From the NCBI RefSeq assembly GCF_002920535.1, contig NZ_PQSS01000003.1, positions 62,001 to 126,000 on the forward strand: DNA of 64,000 nt, in the 5' to 3' direction. The position numbers and the translations under genes are program-made. Position 1 is the stretch's first letter; the number at the start of each line of letters is the position of its first letter. Under the pieces are notes generated by a model. That model did not search any database and was not told the DNA's origin. It worked only from the letters and a program-made list of their open reading frames with translations. Shown one piece after another: positions 17,471-26,887 of this stretch. This DNA comes from Streptomyces sp. Ru71. GTDB taxonomy: Bacteria > Actinomycetota > Actinomycetes > Streptomycetales > Streptomycetaceae.

Positions 17471-18613
17471 ATGACGGTCTCCCCCGCCGTGTCGACGGTC
17501 CCGGACCGCGTCGCCACGGACGCGTTCGACGGGTCCCGGGTGCGGGTCGTGCTGATGGTGGACATCCACGACGGAACCCAGAAGGAGTTCCTGGACGCCT
17601 ACGAGCACATGTGCGCGCAGGTGGCCGCCGTACCCGGGCACATCAGCGACCAGCTGTGCCAGTCCCTGGAGAACCCCACCCAGTGGCTCATCACCAGCGA
17701 GTGGGAGAGCGCCGAGCCCTTCCTCGCCTGGGTCAACAGCGACCAGCACCTGGAGATGGTCGAGCCGATGAGCGGGTGCATCCGCGACACCCGCTCCCTG
17801 CGCTACACCGTGCTGCGCGAGACCTTCGGCACCGGTGAAGCCGCCCCCGCGGCCGGACTCCAGCCGGCCCCCCGCACCGGCGGCAACGTCGTCCGGCACG
17901 CCCTGACCTTCACGGTCACGCCCGGCAGCGAGGCCGTCGTCGCCGAGCTGCTGTCCCACTACGCCTCCCCGCAGCCCCGGGTGGACGACACCACCCGGCT
18001 GCTGCGCACCTCCCTGTTCATGCACGGCAACCGGATCGTGCGCGCCGTGGAGGTGCGCGGCGACCTGCAGGCGGCGCTGCGGCACGTGGCACGCCAGCCG
18101 GAGGTGCGGGCGGTGGAGGAGGCGATCAACCCGTATCTGGAGCAGGACCGCGACCTGGACGACCCGAAGTCCGCGCGGGCCTTCTTCACCCGGGCCGCGC
18201 TGCCCGCCGTCCACCATGTGGACGCCGCCACCCCGGCCGTCGACGTACAGCGGGTGGCGCTGCTCTACCCCGCCCGGCCCGGGGCCGGCCCGGACCTGGC
18301 CCGGCTGCTGGCCCGGCAGGACGCGGCGGCCGCCGGCGACCCGGACGCCGCCGACTGCCCGGTGACGTCCTGCACCGTCTTCCACCGCGACGACCTCGTG
18401 GTGCGGCTGGTGGACGTGGCCGGCGACCCGCAGGACACCCCCGGCCGGGTGCTGGCCCTGTCCGACCCGCAGGCCCGGGCCGCGGCCGCGCCGCTGCTGG
18501 ACGCCGACGCCCTCGGCCTCGACGTGCCGCTGGCGGACGAGCGGTCGCTGCCCCGCCTGTTGACCCGGGCCCGGATGCGGCCCCTGACCGACCGCACGGC
18601 CCCGACCGCCTGA
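17471..18613 (+). CDS. whiE-ORFI: WhiE ORFI-type antibiotic-biosynthesis monooxygenase-like protein
   Basis: The product is 380 residues from ATG 17471, with GAAGAGG upstream. The N-terminal half is an ABM (antibiotic biosynthesis monooxygenase) ferredoxin-like domain: VRVVLMVDIHDGTQKEFLDA, HISDQLCQSLENPTQWLITS, WESAEPFLAWVNSDQHLEMV. A second related beta-alpha-beta unit follows around residues 140-225 (RHALTFTVTPGSEAVVAELL). The C-terminal third is less recognisable. It is the first gene of the spore-pigment operon and is required, by analogy, for correct pigment modification; its exact reaction is not known. Confidence 0.85.
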   Translation: MTVSPAVSTVPDRVATDAFDGSRVRVVLMVDIHDGTQKEFLDAYEHMCAQVAAVPGHISDQLCQSLENPTQWLITSEWESAEPFLAWVNSDQHLEMVEPMSGCIRDTRSLRYTVLRETFGTGEAAPAAGLQPAPRTGGNVVRHALTFTVTPGSEAVVAELLSHYASPQPRVDDTTRLLRTSLFMHGNRIVRAVEVRGDLQAALRHVARQPEVRAVEEAINPYLEQDRDLDDPKSARAFFTRAALPAVHHVDAATPAVDVQRVALLYPARPGAGPDLARLLARQDAAAAGDPDAADCPVTSCTVFHRDDLVVRLVDVAGDPQDTPGRVLALSDPQARAAAAPLLDADALGLDVPLADERSLPRLLTRARMRPLTDRTAPTA

Positions 18614-18663
18614 TCCGGCGGCCGACACCCCGATTCCCTTTCCCCCTTCCGGAGTGAACCGCC

Positions 18664-19071
18664 ATGACGCAACAGCAGGCACGTATCGTCGACCTCGGCT
18701 CGATCGCCCCCAACCGCCGGCGCGGAGGTGACGTCCGCGCGCTTCTGACGCCGACCACCGCCGGGTCCACCAGCGGCTTCATGGGCGTGGCCATCGTGCA
18801 GCCGGGCGAGCGCATCGCCGAGCACTACCACCCGTACTCCGAGGAGTTCGTCTTCGTCACGCAGGGCGTGTTCGAGGTGGACCTGGACGGCGAGCCGCAG
18901 CACCTGCGCACCGAGCAGGGGCTGCTCATCCCGCCGCACGTGCGCCACCGGTTCCGCAACGTCGGCGACACCGAGGCCCGCATCGTCTTCCACCTCGGCC
19001 CGCTCGCGCCGCGCCCCGACATGGGCCACGTGGACACCGAGGAGGGCGAAGTCGCCGAGGTGGTGTCATGA
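18664..19071 (+). CDS. whiE-ORFII: WhiE ORFII-type cupin protein
   Basis: The 135-residue protein is a single cupin. Motif 1 is [20 protein letters not shown] with the metal-type His residues and Glu, and motif 2 is [13 protein letters not shown]. Small cupins of this type are present in nearly all spore-pigment clusters and probably act as a cyclase, oxygenase or stabiliser. The gene overlaps the KS-alpha start by ATGA (19068-19071), so the two are translationally coupled. Confidence 0.92.
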   Translation: MTQQQARIVDLGSIAPNRRRGGDVRALLTPTTAGSTSGFMGVAIVQPGERIAEHYHPYSEEFVFVTQGVFEVDLDGEPQHLRTEQGLLIPPHVRHRFRNVGDTEARIVFHLGPLAPRPDMGHVDTEEGEVAEVVS

Positions 19072-20336
19072 CCCGGCGCGTGGCGGTCACCGGCATAGGC
19101 GTCGTCGCGCCCGGCGGCATCGGCGTCCCCGCGTTCTGGGACCTGCTGTCCCACGGCCGTACGGCGACCCGCAGGATCTCCCTGTTCGATCCGGAGGGCC
19201 TGCGCTCACAGATGGCCGCCGAGTGCGACTTCGACCCCGAGGCGCACGGGCTGGACCTCGCGACGGTCCAGCGGTGCGACCGGTACATACAGTTCGCCCT
19301 GGTCGCGGCGGCCGAGGCGGTCCGCGACGCGGGGCTGGACACGGCAGCTGAGGACCCGTGGCGCATGGGCGCCTTCCTCGGCACCGCGGTCGGCGGCACC
19401 ACCCGGCTGGAGCACGACTACGTGCTGGTCAGCGAGCGCGGCGCCCGCTGGGACGTGGACCACGCCAAGGCGGGCCCGGATCTGCACCGCGCCTACTCGC
19501 CGAGCACCCTCGCGGCCAGCGTCGCCGAGGAGTTCGGGGCGCGCGGCGTGGTGCAGACCGTGTCCACGGGCTGCACCTCGGGACTGGACGCGGTCGGCTA
19601 CGCCGCGCAGGCGGTCGCCGAGGGCCGCGCCGACGTGGTGATCGCCGGCGCGTCCGACTCGCCGATCTCACCGATCACCATGGCCTGCTTCGACGCCATC
19701 AAGGCGACCTCGCCCAGCAACGACGACCCGGAGCACGCCTCCCGCCCCTTCGACGCCCGCCGCAACGGGTTCGTGATGGGCGAGGGCGGCGCGGTCCTGG
19801 TCCTGGAGGACCTGGAGCACGCGCGCAGGCGCGGCGCCCCGGTCTACTGCGAGCTGGCCGGCTACGCCACCTACGGCAACGCCTACCACATGACCGGTCT
19901 GACCAAGGAGGGCCTGGAGATGGCGCGGGCCATCGACGACGCCCTGGACCAGGCCCGGCTCGATCCGACCGCCGTGGACTACGTCAACGCGCACGGCTCG
20001 GGCACCCAGCAGAACGACCGGCACGAGACCGCCGCGGTCAAGCGCGCCCTGGGCGCGCACGCCTACGGCACCCCGATGAGCTCCATCAAGTCGATGGTGG
20101 GCCACTCGCTCGGCGCGATCGGCTCCATCGAACTGGTGGCGTGCGTGCTGGCGCTGGCCCATCAGGCGGTGCCGCCCACCGCGAACTACGAGGTGCCGGA
20201 CCCCGAGTGCGATCTGGACTACGTGCCGCGCACCGCGCGGGAGCGGGAGCTGTCCACGGTGCTGTCGGTGGGCAGCGGGTTCGGCGGGTTCCAGTCGGCC
20301 GTGGTGCTGACCGGAGCGGACAGGAGGCTGCGATGA
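19068..20336 (+). CDS. whiE-ORFIII: Type II PKS ketosynthase KS-alpha (WhiE ORFIII)
   Basis: The 422-residue protein is a type II ketosynthase. The nucleophile lies in [18 protein letters not shown], and the other catalytic residues are in [13 protein letters not shown] and in [18 protein letters not shown]. Together with KS-beta and the ACP it builds the polyketide chain from malonyl units in the cytoplasm. It overlaps the cupin gene by 4 bases. At its 3' end the stop overlaps an ATG as ATGA, but that ATG opens only an 8-codon frame before KS-beta. Confidence 0.97.
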   Translation: MTRRVAVTGIGVVAPGGIGVPAFWDLLSHGRTATRRISLFDPEGLRSQMAAECDFDPEAHGLDLATVQRCDRYIQFALVAAAEAVRDAGLDTAAEDPWRMGAFLGTAVGGTTRLEHDYVLVSERGARWDVDHAKAGPDLHRAYSPSTLAASVAEEFGARGVVQTVSTGCTSGLDAVGYAAQAVAEGRADVVIAGASDSPISPITMACFDAIKATSPSNDDPEHASRPFDARRNGFVMGEGGAVLVLEDLEHARRRGAPVYCELAGYATYGNAYHMTGLTKEGLEMARAIDDALDQARLDPTAVDYVNAHGSGTQQNDRHETAAVKRALGAHAYGTPMSSIKSMVGHSLGAIGSIELVACVLALAHQAVPPTANYEVPDPECDLDYVPRTARERELSTVLSVGSGFGGFQSAVVLTGADRRLR

Positions 20337-20367
20337 GCGGACCGAGGAGGCTGCGATGAGCGGACCG
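20322..20367 (+). repeat. 23-bp tandem duplication carrying ribosome site and start codon
   Basis: Two identical adjacent copies (20322-20344 and 20345-20367) each contain AGGAGG, a 4-base spacer, the ATG and the next four codons. The second copy supplies the KS-beta start. The first copy overlaps the KS-alpha stop. Confidence 0.95.
20333..20359 (+). CDS. 8-codon mini-ORF linking KS-alpha and KS-beta
   Basis: The frame MSGPRRLR starts at the ATGA overlapping the KS-alpha stop and ends at a TGA that overlaps the KS-beta ATG, again as ATGA. It has its own AGGAGG. It was created by the 23-bp duplication; in the unduplicated state KS-beta would start directly on the KS-alpha stop. It may act as a translational relay rather than encode a functional peptide. 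Confidence 0.6.
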   Translation: MSGPRRLR

Positions 20368-21594
20368 GATACCCGGCGGGCCGTCGTCACCGGACTGGGT
20401 GTGGTGGCGCCGCAGGGCATCGGCGCGGAGACGTACTGGAAGGCGGTGGCCGACGGTCGCGGCTTCCTCGGCCCGATCACCCGGGAGGGCTGCGCCCACC
20501 TGCCGCTGCGGGTGGGCGGCGAGGTGCGCGCCTTCGACCCGGCCGAGCTGATCGAGGCCACCTACCTCGTCCAGACGGACCGGTTCACGCACCACGCCAT
20601 GGCCGCGGCGCAGCTCGCCCTGGACGACGCCCGCCTGGCGCCGGCCGACGTCGACTCGCCGTACGCGGTGGGTGTGGTGACGGCCGCGGGGTCCGGTGGC
20701 GGCGAGTTCGGCCAGCGGGAGCTGCAGAAGCTGTGGGGCCAGGGACCCAAGCACGTCGGGCCGTACCAGTCGATCGCCTGGTTCTACGCCGCCAGCACCG
20801 GCCAGACCTCCATCCGCGGCGGCTTCAAGGGCCCGTGCGGGGTGGTGTGCGCGGACGAGCCCGGTGGCCTGGACGCGCTGGCGCACGCCGCCCGTGCCAT
20901 CGGCCGGGGCACCGACGCGGTGGTGGTCGGTGCGACGGAGGCGCCGCTCGCGCCGTACTCGATGGTCTGCCAGCTCGGCTATCCCGAGCTGAGCACGAGT
21001 GACGACCCCGAGCGCGCGTACCGCCCCTTCACCTCGGGTGCGTGCGGTTTCGTGCCCGGGGAGGGCGGCGCCATGTTCGTCCTGGAGGACGAGCGGGCGG
21101 CGCGCGAGCGGGGTGCTCAGGCGCGGGCGACGGTGGCCGGGCACGCGGCGACCTTCACCGGTGCCTCCCGCTGGGCCGACTCCCGCGAGGGGCTGGCCCG
21201 GGCGATCACCGCGGCGCTGGGGCAGGCGGGTGTGCGTCCACAGGATGTGGACGTCGTGTTCGCCGACGCCCTCGGGGTGCCGGAGGCGGACGAGGCGGAG
21301 GTCCTCGCCCTCGCCGACGCGCTCGGCCCGCACGCCCGCAAGGTGCCGGTGACCGCGCCGAAGACCGGCGGGGGCCGGGCGCACTGCGCGGCGGCGGTGC
21401 TGGACGTGGCGACGGCCGTGCTCGCGATGGAGCACGGTCTGATCCCGCCCACGCCGAACGTCTACGACCCCTGCCACGAGATGGACCTGGTGACCGGCGC
21501 CGCCCGGGCCGCCGAGGTCCGCACGGCCCTGGTCGTCAGCCGGGGCCTGATGGGAAACAACGCGGCGCTCGTCCTGCGCAAGGGCACGCCGTAA
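20356..21594 (+). CDS. whiE-ORFIV: Type II PKS chain-length factor KS-beta (WhiE ORFIV)
   Basis: The 412-residue protein matches KS-alpha along its length but lacks the nucleophilic Cys. The site reads CADEPGGLDALAHAARAIG, where aligning GLDA places Glu at the Cys position; most KS-beta proteins have Gln there. The two catalytic His regions are also changed (VVFADALGVPEADEAE and APKTGGGRAHCAAAV). KS-beta pairs with KS-alpha, helps start the chain by decarboxylation, and sets chain length. The strong AGGAGG lies in the second copy of a 23-bp duplication. Confidence 0.95.
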   Translation: MSGPDTRRAVVTGLGVVAPQGIGAETYWKAVADGRGFLGPITREGCAHLPLRVGGEVRAFDPAELIEATYLVQTDRFTHHAMAAAQLALDDARLAPADVDSPYAVGVVTAAGSGGGEFGQRELQKLWGQGPKHVGPYQSIAWFYAASTGQTSIRGGFKGPCGVVCADEPGGLDALAHAARAIGRGTDAVVVGATEAPLAPYSMVCQLGYPELSTSDDPERAYRPFTSGACGFVPGEGGAMFVLEDERAARERGAQARATVAGHAATFTGASRWADSREGLARAITAALGQAGVRPQDVDVVFADALGVPEADEAEVLALADALGPHARKVPVTAPKTGGGRAHCAAAVLDVATAVLAMEHGLIPPTPNVYDPCHEMDLVTGAARAAEVRTALVVSRGLMGNNAALVLRKGTP

Positions 21595-21656
21595 CGCGTC
21601 CGCGGGGACGTCCGCACGGGCGTCCACACGGACATCCACAGGAAGGGAACACCCGC

Positions 21657-22425
<769 letters not shown>

Positions 22426-22437
22426 AGGGCTGAGGCG

Positions 22438-22770
22438 ATGCACCACACCCTGATCGTCGCCCGGATGAAGCCCGGTTCGGCCGACGACATCGCTCAGGTC
22501 TTCGCCGACTCCGACCGGGGCGAACTGCCGCACCTGGTGGGCGTGAGCCGGCGCAGCCTGTTCCAGTTCAACGACATCTACCTCCATCTCATCGAGTCGG
22601 AGCACGACCCGGCCCCCGCGATCGGGCGCCTCGCCGACCACCCGGAGTTCCGTGACGTCAGCGAACGCCTGACGCCGTTCGTCTCCGCGTACGACCCGGC
22701 GACCTGGCGCAGCCCCAAGGACGCGATGGCCCACCGCTTCTACCACTGGGACGCGGCCACGGTCCGCTGA
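22438..22770 (+). CDS. whiE-ORFVII: TcmI-family polyketide cyclase (WhiE ORFVII)
   Basis: The 110-residue protein is a TcmI-type dimeric alpha-beta barrel cyclase (HHTLIVARMKPGSADDIAQV, LVGVSRRSLFQFNDIYLHLI, DVSERLTPFVSAYDP). It closes later rings of the pigment and is the last gene of the rightward operon, 12 bases after the aromatase. Confidence 0.94.
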   Translation: MHHTLIVARMKPGSADDIAQVFADSDRGELPHLVGVSRRSLFQFNDIYLHLIESEHDPAPAIGRLADHPEFRDVSERLTPFVSAYDPATWRSPKDAMAHRFYHWDAATVR

Positions 22771-22779
22771 CCTCCGCCC

Positions 22780-22805
22780 GGGCCCGGCCGCCCCCGGCCG
22801 GGCCC
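22780..22805. terminator. Terminator between whiE operon and methyltransferase
   Basis: A perfect 11-bp GC inverted repeat (22780-22790 and 22795-22805) with a 4-base loop separates the convergent operon ends. Confidence 0.75.
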
Positions 22806-22837
22806 GCGGGCGCGTCACCGCGGGGACGGGACACGGA

Positions 22838-23632
22838 TCACCGGGGGGCGCGGCTCACGCGGATCTTGGACTGGCCGTGGGGGCGGGATTCCCAGTCCTC
22901 CATGAAGCGGGCGTGCAGGCCGTGGCGGCGGGCCAGGGTGAGCAGGGTCTCCGTGCGGTAGTAGAAGTCCTCGCGCAGCACCTGGTGTTCGGTGCCCTCG
23001 GTGCGGTCGAAGGTGAAGTCGAAGAAACCCGTGGGCTTCAGCACCCGGCCGACGTGGGACAGGCACTGCTCGATGACGTCGAGCGGCGAGTGCGAGAAGA
23101 CGCTGTGCGCGTGGACGACGTCGAAGTGGTCGTCGGGCAGGAAGTCCAGCGTGAGGTCGCCGGTGATGGTCAGGTGCGGCACCTTCTCCTGCAGGCCCCG
23201 CTCGACGAGGGTCTTCTTCGCGGCGACCAGGATGTCCGGCGAGATGTCGATGCCGTAGTAGTGGCCGGGGTCCAGGTGCTGGATGAACCGCCAGCCGCCG
23301 CGCAGGTTGCCGCAGCCTATGTCGAGCATCCGGTGCCCGGGCCGCAGCCCGTGCTCGATCAGGTAGTCGTACTGCATCCGCCCCAGCGCCAGCCACCGCT
23401 CATGGGTCTGGCTGCCGACCGCCGCCTCCGGGTTGCGCCGGGTGTCGGAGGCCATCACGGCCCGGTAGTAGCCGACGTGGTCGGGGTGCTTGAGGCGCAG
23501 CCAGGCGTCCCGCCCGGCCCGCTTCAGATACGGCGCGACCCGTTCGGGGTGGCGCAGCGCGTACCCCACCTTGTGGGTGAGCGCGGCACGGTTGCTGCGC
23601 AGTTTCCTCGGCGACTTGGCGTCTGCGGGCAT
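22838..23632 (-). CDS. SAM-dependent methyltransferase
   Basis: The 264-residue product starts at ATG 23632, with GGAGGT 9 bases upstream. A Rossmann methyltransferase domain begins near residue 97 (RMLDIGCGNLRGGWRFIQHL, then YYGIDISPDILVAAKK, and FDVVHAHSVFSHSPLDVIEQ). The first 90 residues are a helical, basic region (KVGYALRHPERVAPYLKRAG) seen in some sugar or lipid methyltransferases. It is convergent with whiE ORFVII and has its own ribosome site, so it is probably not part of pigment synthesis, though tailoring cannot be excluded. Confidence 0.85.
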   Translation of the reverse strand: MPADAKSPRKLRSNRAALTHKVGYALRHPERVAPYLKRAGRDAWLRLKHPDHVGYYRAVMASDTRRNPEAAVGSQTHERWLALGRMQYDYLIEHGLRPGHRMLDIGCGNLRGGWRFIQHLDPGHYYGIDISPDILVAAKKTLVERGLQEKVPHLTITGDLTLDFLPDDHFDVVHAHSVFSHSPLDVIEQCLSHVGRVLKPTGFFDFTFDRTEGTEHQVLREDFYYRTETLLTLARRHGLHARFMEDWESRPHGQSKIRVSRAPR

Positions 23633-23684
23633 GGCGGATCGACCTCCGTACGTGACAGCGGCAGGAGAAGGGGGGAAGGGGTGT

Positions 23685-24641
23685 TCAGACGCGGCGGCGC
23701 AGCAGCAGCACCGTGGCGAGGGTGAGCAGCAGCGCGAGCCCGCCGAGGAGCGCGGTGTCGGTCCACTGGAAGGACCAGTAGTCACCGGCCGGGTTCGCCT
23801 CGTAGAAGCGGGCGACGAAGTGGTGCTGCTCCATGCACCGGCGCAGCTCGCCGCCGGAGGGGAAGGGGCAGGTCTCCACGCTCGCGCGCCGGCCGTCGGC
23901 GGTGATCAGGCCGTAGTGGCCGGTGGACCACTTGTCGCCCATCTCCGGCTTGGGCGCGATGCCGGCGCTGGTGTAGGTGTGCGGGGCGACGAGGGTCCGC
24001 GTCTTGTGCAGCACCTCCAGCGCGAGGACGACGGCGCCGGTGACCAGCAGCGTCCAGCCCATCGCCGCGAGCACCCGGCGGCACAGCAGCCCCAGCAGGG
24101 TGCCGGCCGCGAGCCCGAACAGCGTCGCGGCGACGACCCGGGGTCCTGAGCCGCTCAGCGCGGAGGTCTCGTACCAGAACAGCCCGTAGCTCCGGTCCTG
24201 GGCGGGCTGCCACCACCAGGTGAACAGCCGGGCGAGCAGCCCCGACAGCGCGACGGCGCTCACCGCGGCGAGCGCGTACCGGGAGGAGAACCACTGCGCG
24301 CGGCTCACCCCCTGCGCCAGCACGGTGCGGTGCGTGCCCAGTTCGCGGTCCCGCCCGAGCAACGGGGCGCCCCAGAAGACGCCGATCAGCACGGGCAGCG
24401 CGATGTTCAGGGCGCCCAGGTAGCGCAGCGGATCGATGTCGAGGAAGAGGATGCGTCCGTCGGGGCCGGTGCAGTACAGCGGTCCGCTCTCGCACCGGTC
24501 GAACAGCCCGCCGCGCAGGTCGTCGAGCATCCCGGAGCGGGAGTACGCCGCGAGGGCCGCGACGGCGAGCAGGACGGCGGCGCCCGCCGCGACGGCGGTG
24601 CGCTGCTGGCGCCAGGCCAGCCAGAGGGAGCCTCTCATCAC
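23685..24641 (-). CDS. ABC transporter permease of a YtrA-type operon
   Basis: The 318-residue protein has six predicted membrane segments, including TAVAAGAAVLLAVAALAAYS, ALNIALPVLIGVFWGAPLLG and TALLGGLALLLTLATVLLLR. A large outside loop (YCTGPDGRILFLDIDP, ADGRRASVETCPFPSGGELR) contains several Cys. GTG 24641 overlaps the ATPase stop (GTGA); ATG 24638 is the alternative. It is co-transcribed with the GntR regulator and ATPase, a layout linked to cell-wall-antibiotic response in Gram-positive bacteria. The substrate is unknown. Confidence 0.88.
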   Translation of the reverse strand: MMRGSLWLAWRQQRTAVAAGAAVLLAVAALAAYSRSGMLDDLRGGLFDRCESGPLYCTGPDGRILFLDIDPLRYLGALNIALPVLIGVFWGAPLLGRDRELGTHRTVLAQGVSRAQWFSSRYALAAVSAVALSGLLARLFTWWWQPAQDRSYGLFWYETSALSGSGPRVVAATLFGLAAGTLLGLLCRRVLAAMGWTLLVTGAVVLALEVLHKTRTLVAPHTYTSAGIAPKPEMGDKWSTGHYGLITADGRRASVETCPFPSGGELRRCMEQHHFVARFYEANPAGDYWSFQWTDTALLGGLALLLTLATVLLLRRRV

Positions 24642-25528
24642 GCCGCCGCCTCCGTCCCGGCCGCCTCGCCGGCCCGGAGGTAGCCGAGCAGGACGTCCTC
24701 CAGGCCCGCCCGCTCCACGTGCCAGTCCCCCTTGAGGGGGCCGCGCCGCCGCACCAGGGCGGTCGTCTGCCGCCCGGCACCGCGCCGGTGCACGACGGTG
24801 TGCCCGGCGAGCGTGCCCACCTGGTTGGCATGCCCGGTGACCAGCGCGTGCGCCTCGCGCAGCGTGTCGGCGTCCTCGCTCAGCTCCACGTGCCCGTCGC
24901 GCAGCACGACGACCCAGTCGCAGGTCTGCTCCAGCTCGGGCAGCACGTGCGAGGACAGCAGGATGCTGGTGCCGCGCTCGGCGGCCTCGGTCATCAGGAC
25001 GGCCATGATCTCGCCGCGCACCACCGGGTCCAGGTCGGCCATCGGCTCGTCCAGCAGCAGCAGTTCGGGCCGCTTGCCGAGCGCGAGGGCGAGCGCGACG
25101 CGGGTGCGCTGCCCCGGGGACAGCTCGCCGACCCGGGCGGTGGACGCGATGCCCCCGGCGGCCACGACGTCCTCGGCGGCCTTCCGGTCCCAGGTGGTGT
25201 TCAGCTTGTCGCCCATCAGCAGGGTCTCGGCGACCGTGAAACGCGGGTACAGCGGCTTGTCCTGGGTGAGCAGGGCGACCTTCGTCCGCGCCTCGGGCGT
25301 GCCCGGGACGGCGCCGAGCACCCGTATCTCCCCGGTTCGGGGGCGCAGCAGGCCGCCGGCCAGGTGCAGCAGGGTGCTCTTGCCGGCGCCGTTGCGGCCG
25401 ACGAGCGCGGTGATCCGGCCCTCGGGCACGGTGAACTCGCAGTCCTTCAGGGCCCAGCCGCCCCGTGCCCGGTACCGGAATCCGAGTCCCGTGGCGCGCA
25501 GTGCGGCCGGCGCGTCAGGCCCGGTCAT
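24638..25528 (-). CDS. ABC transporter ATP-binding protein of a YtrA-type operon
   Basis: The 296-residue ATPase has Walker A ALVGRNGAGKSTLLHLAG near residue 40, signature LSPGQRTRVALALALGKRP near 135, Walker B LLLLDEPMADLDPVVRG, and an H-loop SILLSSHVLPELEQTCD. It is overlapped by its neighbours on both sides by 4 bases (25525-25528 and 24638-24641), so the regulator, ATPase and permease are made as one unit. ATPase plus one permease suggests a small exporter or defence transporter. Confidence 0.93.
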   Translation of the reverse strand: MTGPDAPAALRATGLGFRYRARGGWALKDCEFTVPEGRITALVGRNGAGKSTLLHLAGGLLRPRTGEIRVLGAVPGTPEARTKVALLTQDKPLYPRFTVAETLLMGDKLNTTWDRKAAEDVVAAGGIASTARVGELSPGQRTRVALALALGKRPELLLLDEPMADLDPVVRGEIMAVLMTEAAERGTSILLSSHVLPELEQTCDWVVVLRDGHVELSEDADTLREAHALVTGHANQVGTLAGHTVVHRRGAGRQTTALVRRRGPLKGDWHVERAGLEDVLLGYLRAGEAAGTEAAA

Positions 25529-25935
25529 GCGTCCTCCTGGTGGTGCTGTCGCTCGTGGTGGTCCAGGGCTGCCGTGACCAGGGCGAGGATGTCCGCCCGC
25601 TGGAGCCCGGCGGCCCGCGCTCGGGCCGTCCAGTCGGCCAGCTCCGCGCGCAGCGTGTCGTCCTCGGCGGCGGGCTGCGCCAGCGACCGGGTCACGAACG
25701 TGCCCAGCCCGCGGCGCAGTTCGACGAGTCCGGCCTGCTCCATGTCCCGGTACGCCCGCAGCACGGTGTTCGGGTTGATGGCACAGGCCGCGACGACCTC
25801 CTTGGCCGTGGGCAGCCGGTCGCCGACCTTCAACGTGCCCATGCGCAGGGCGCGTTCGGTCTGCTGGACGATCTGCACGTAGGCGGGGACGCCGCTGCTC
25901 CGGTCGATCCGGTACTCGACCACGTCACCTTCCAT
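25525..25935 (-). CDS. GntR/YtrA-family repressor
   Basis: The 136-residue protein has a winged helix at about residues 10-75 (YRIDRSSGVPAYVQIVQQTE, LPTAKEVVAACAINPNTVLR, LRRGLGTFVTRS) and a short helical tail, the YtrA subfamily layout. Such repressors sit first in an operon with an ABC exporter and control it. The ATG at 25935 lies inside a 10-bp inverted repeat, with a -10-like TAATTC only about 12 bases upstream, so the mRNA leader would be very short. Confidence 0.92.
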   Translation of the reverse strand: MEGDVVEYRIDRSSGVPAYVQIVQQTERALRMGTLKVGDRLPTAKEVVAACAINPNTVLRAYRDMEQAGLVELRRGLGTFVTRSLAQPAAEDDTLRAELADWTARARAAGLQRADILALVTAALDHHERQHHQEDA

Positions 25936-25967
25936 GGTTCCATTAATGAATTAGCACAACCATGGAA
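25930..25967. promoter_or_regulatory. Inverted-repeat operator covering the gntR start codon
   Basis: TTCCATGGTT (25930-25939) and AACCATGGAA (25958-25967) form a perfect 10-bp dyad with 18 bases between. The AT-rich centre holds CATTAATG and the leftward -10-like TAATTC. Long spaced dyads are typical YtrA-family operators, so self-repression is likely. Confidence 0.65.
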
Positions 25968-26000
25968 TGGAACGGCACGGATGTCAAACGGCCCCCGAGC

Positions 26001-26873
26001 TCAGCCGCGCAGACCGGCGAGTTTGTCCGGGTTCACCTGGAGCCGCAGATTCTGGATACGGCCGTCCGCCACGTCGTACGTCAGCGCGCCCATCGGCGTG
26101 CCGCCCAGCACCATGAGCAGGCCCAGCTCGCCGTTGATCTCGGCACGCTCCATGACCACGCCCCGGGACTGCGGCTTGGCCAGGACGCCCAGGATCCAGC
26201 GGGCCACATGGTCGGAGCCGTACAGCGGACGCCGGGCCGCGGTGATCTTGCCGCCGCCGTCGGACCAGCAGGTGACGTCCGGGGCGAGGAGTTCCATCAC
26301 GGCACTCAGGTCACCGCCCGCGCACGCCTCGATGAAACGGCTGGTGACCTCCGCACGGCGCCCGGCGTCGCTGTCGTAACGCGCACGGCGGGCGCGCACG
26401 TGCTCCCGGGCGCGGTGCGCGATCTGCCGGACGGTCGGCTCCGGGCGGTCGACGGTCTCGGCGATCTCGGCATGGCTGTAGCCGAAGACCTCCCGCAGCA
26501 CGAACACCGCCCGCTCGATCGGGGCCAGGCTCTCCAGGACCACCAGCATGGCCGTCGAGACGCTGTCCGCCAGCTCCGTCTCCTCGGCGGCGTCGGGCGA
26601 GGTCAGCAGCGGCTCCGGCAGCCACGGGCCGACGTACTTCTCGCGCTGCGCCCGGGCCGAGGTGAGCCGGGTCAGGGAGAGGTTGGTGACGGTGCGGACC
26701 AGGTACGCCCGGGGGTCGCGCACATCGGAGCGGTCCGCCCGGTGCCAGCTCAGCCAGGCGTCCTGGAGCACGTCCTCGGCGTCCGCGACGCTGCCGAGCA
26801 TCCGGTAGGCGGTGGCGAACAGCAGCCGGCGATGCTCCAGATAGGGGTCCTGTCCGGTGGCCGGTTCCGTCAT
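26001..26873 (-). CDS. ECF41-type RNA polymerase sigma factor (SigJ-like)
   Basis: The product is 290 residues from ATG 26873. Sigma region 2 is at about 15-80 (HRRLLFATAYRMLGSVADAE, DVLQDAWLSW) and region 4 at about 115-170 (LAPIERAVFVLREVFGYSHA). A SnoaL-like C-terminal extension follows. Two hallmark ECF41 motifs are visible: DGGGK in the linker region and NPDKL ten residues from the end. The extension tunes the sigma factor's own activity in place of an anti-sigma factor. It sits 14 bases after an oxidoreductase gene, matching the usual ECF41 partner arrangement, and an ECF41-like promoter precedes that gene. Confidence 0.93.
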   Translation of the reverse strand: MTEPATGQDPYLEHRRLLFATAYRMLGSVADAEDVLQDAWLSWHRADRSDVRDPRAYLVRTVTNLSLTRLTSARAQREKYVGPWLPEPLLTSPDAAEETELADSVSTAMLVVLESLAPIERAVFVLREVFGYSHAEIAETVDRPEPTVRQIAHRAREHVRARRARYDSDAGRRAEVTSRFIEACAGGDLSAVMELLAPDVTCWSDGGGKITAARRPLYGSDHVARWILGVLAKPQSRGVVMERAEINGELGLLMVLGGTPMGALTYDVADGRIQNLRLQVNPDKLAGLRG

Positions 26874-26887
26874 CGCGTCCACTTCCC

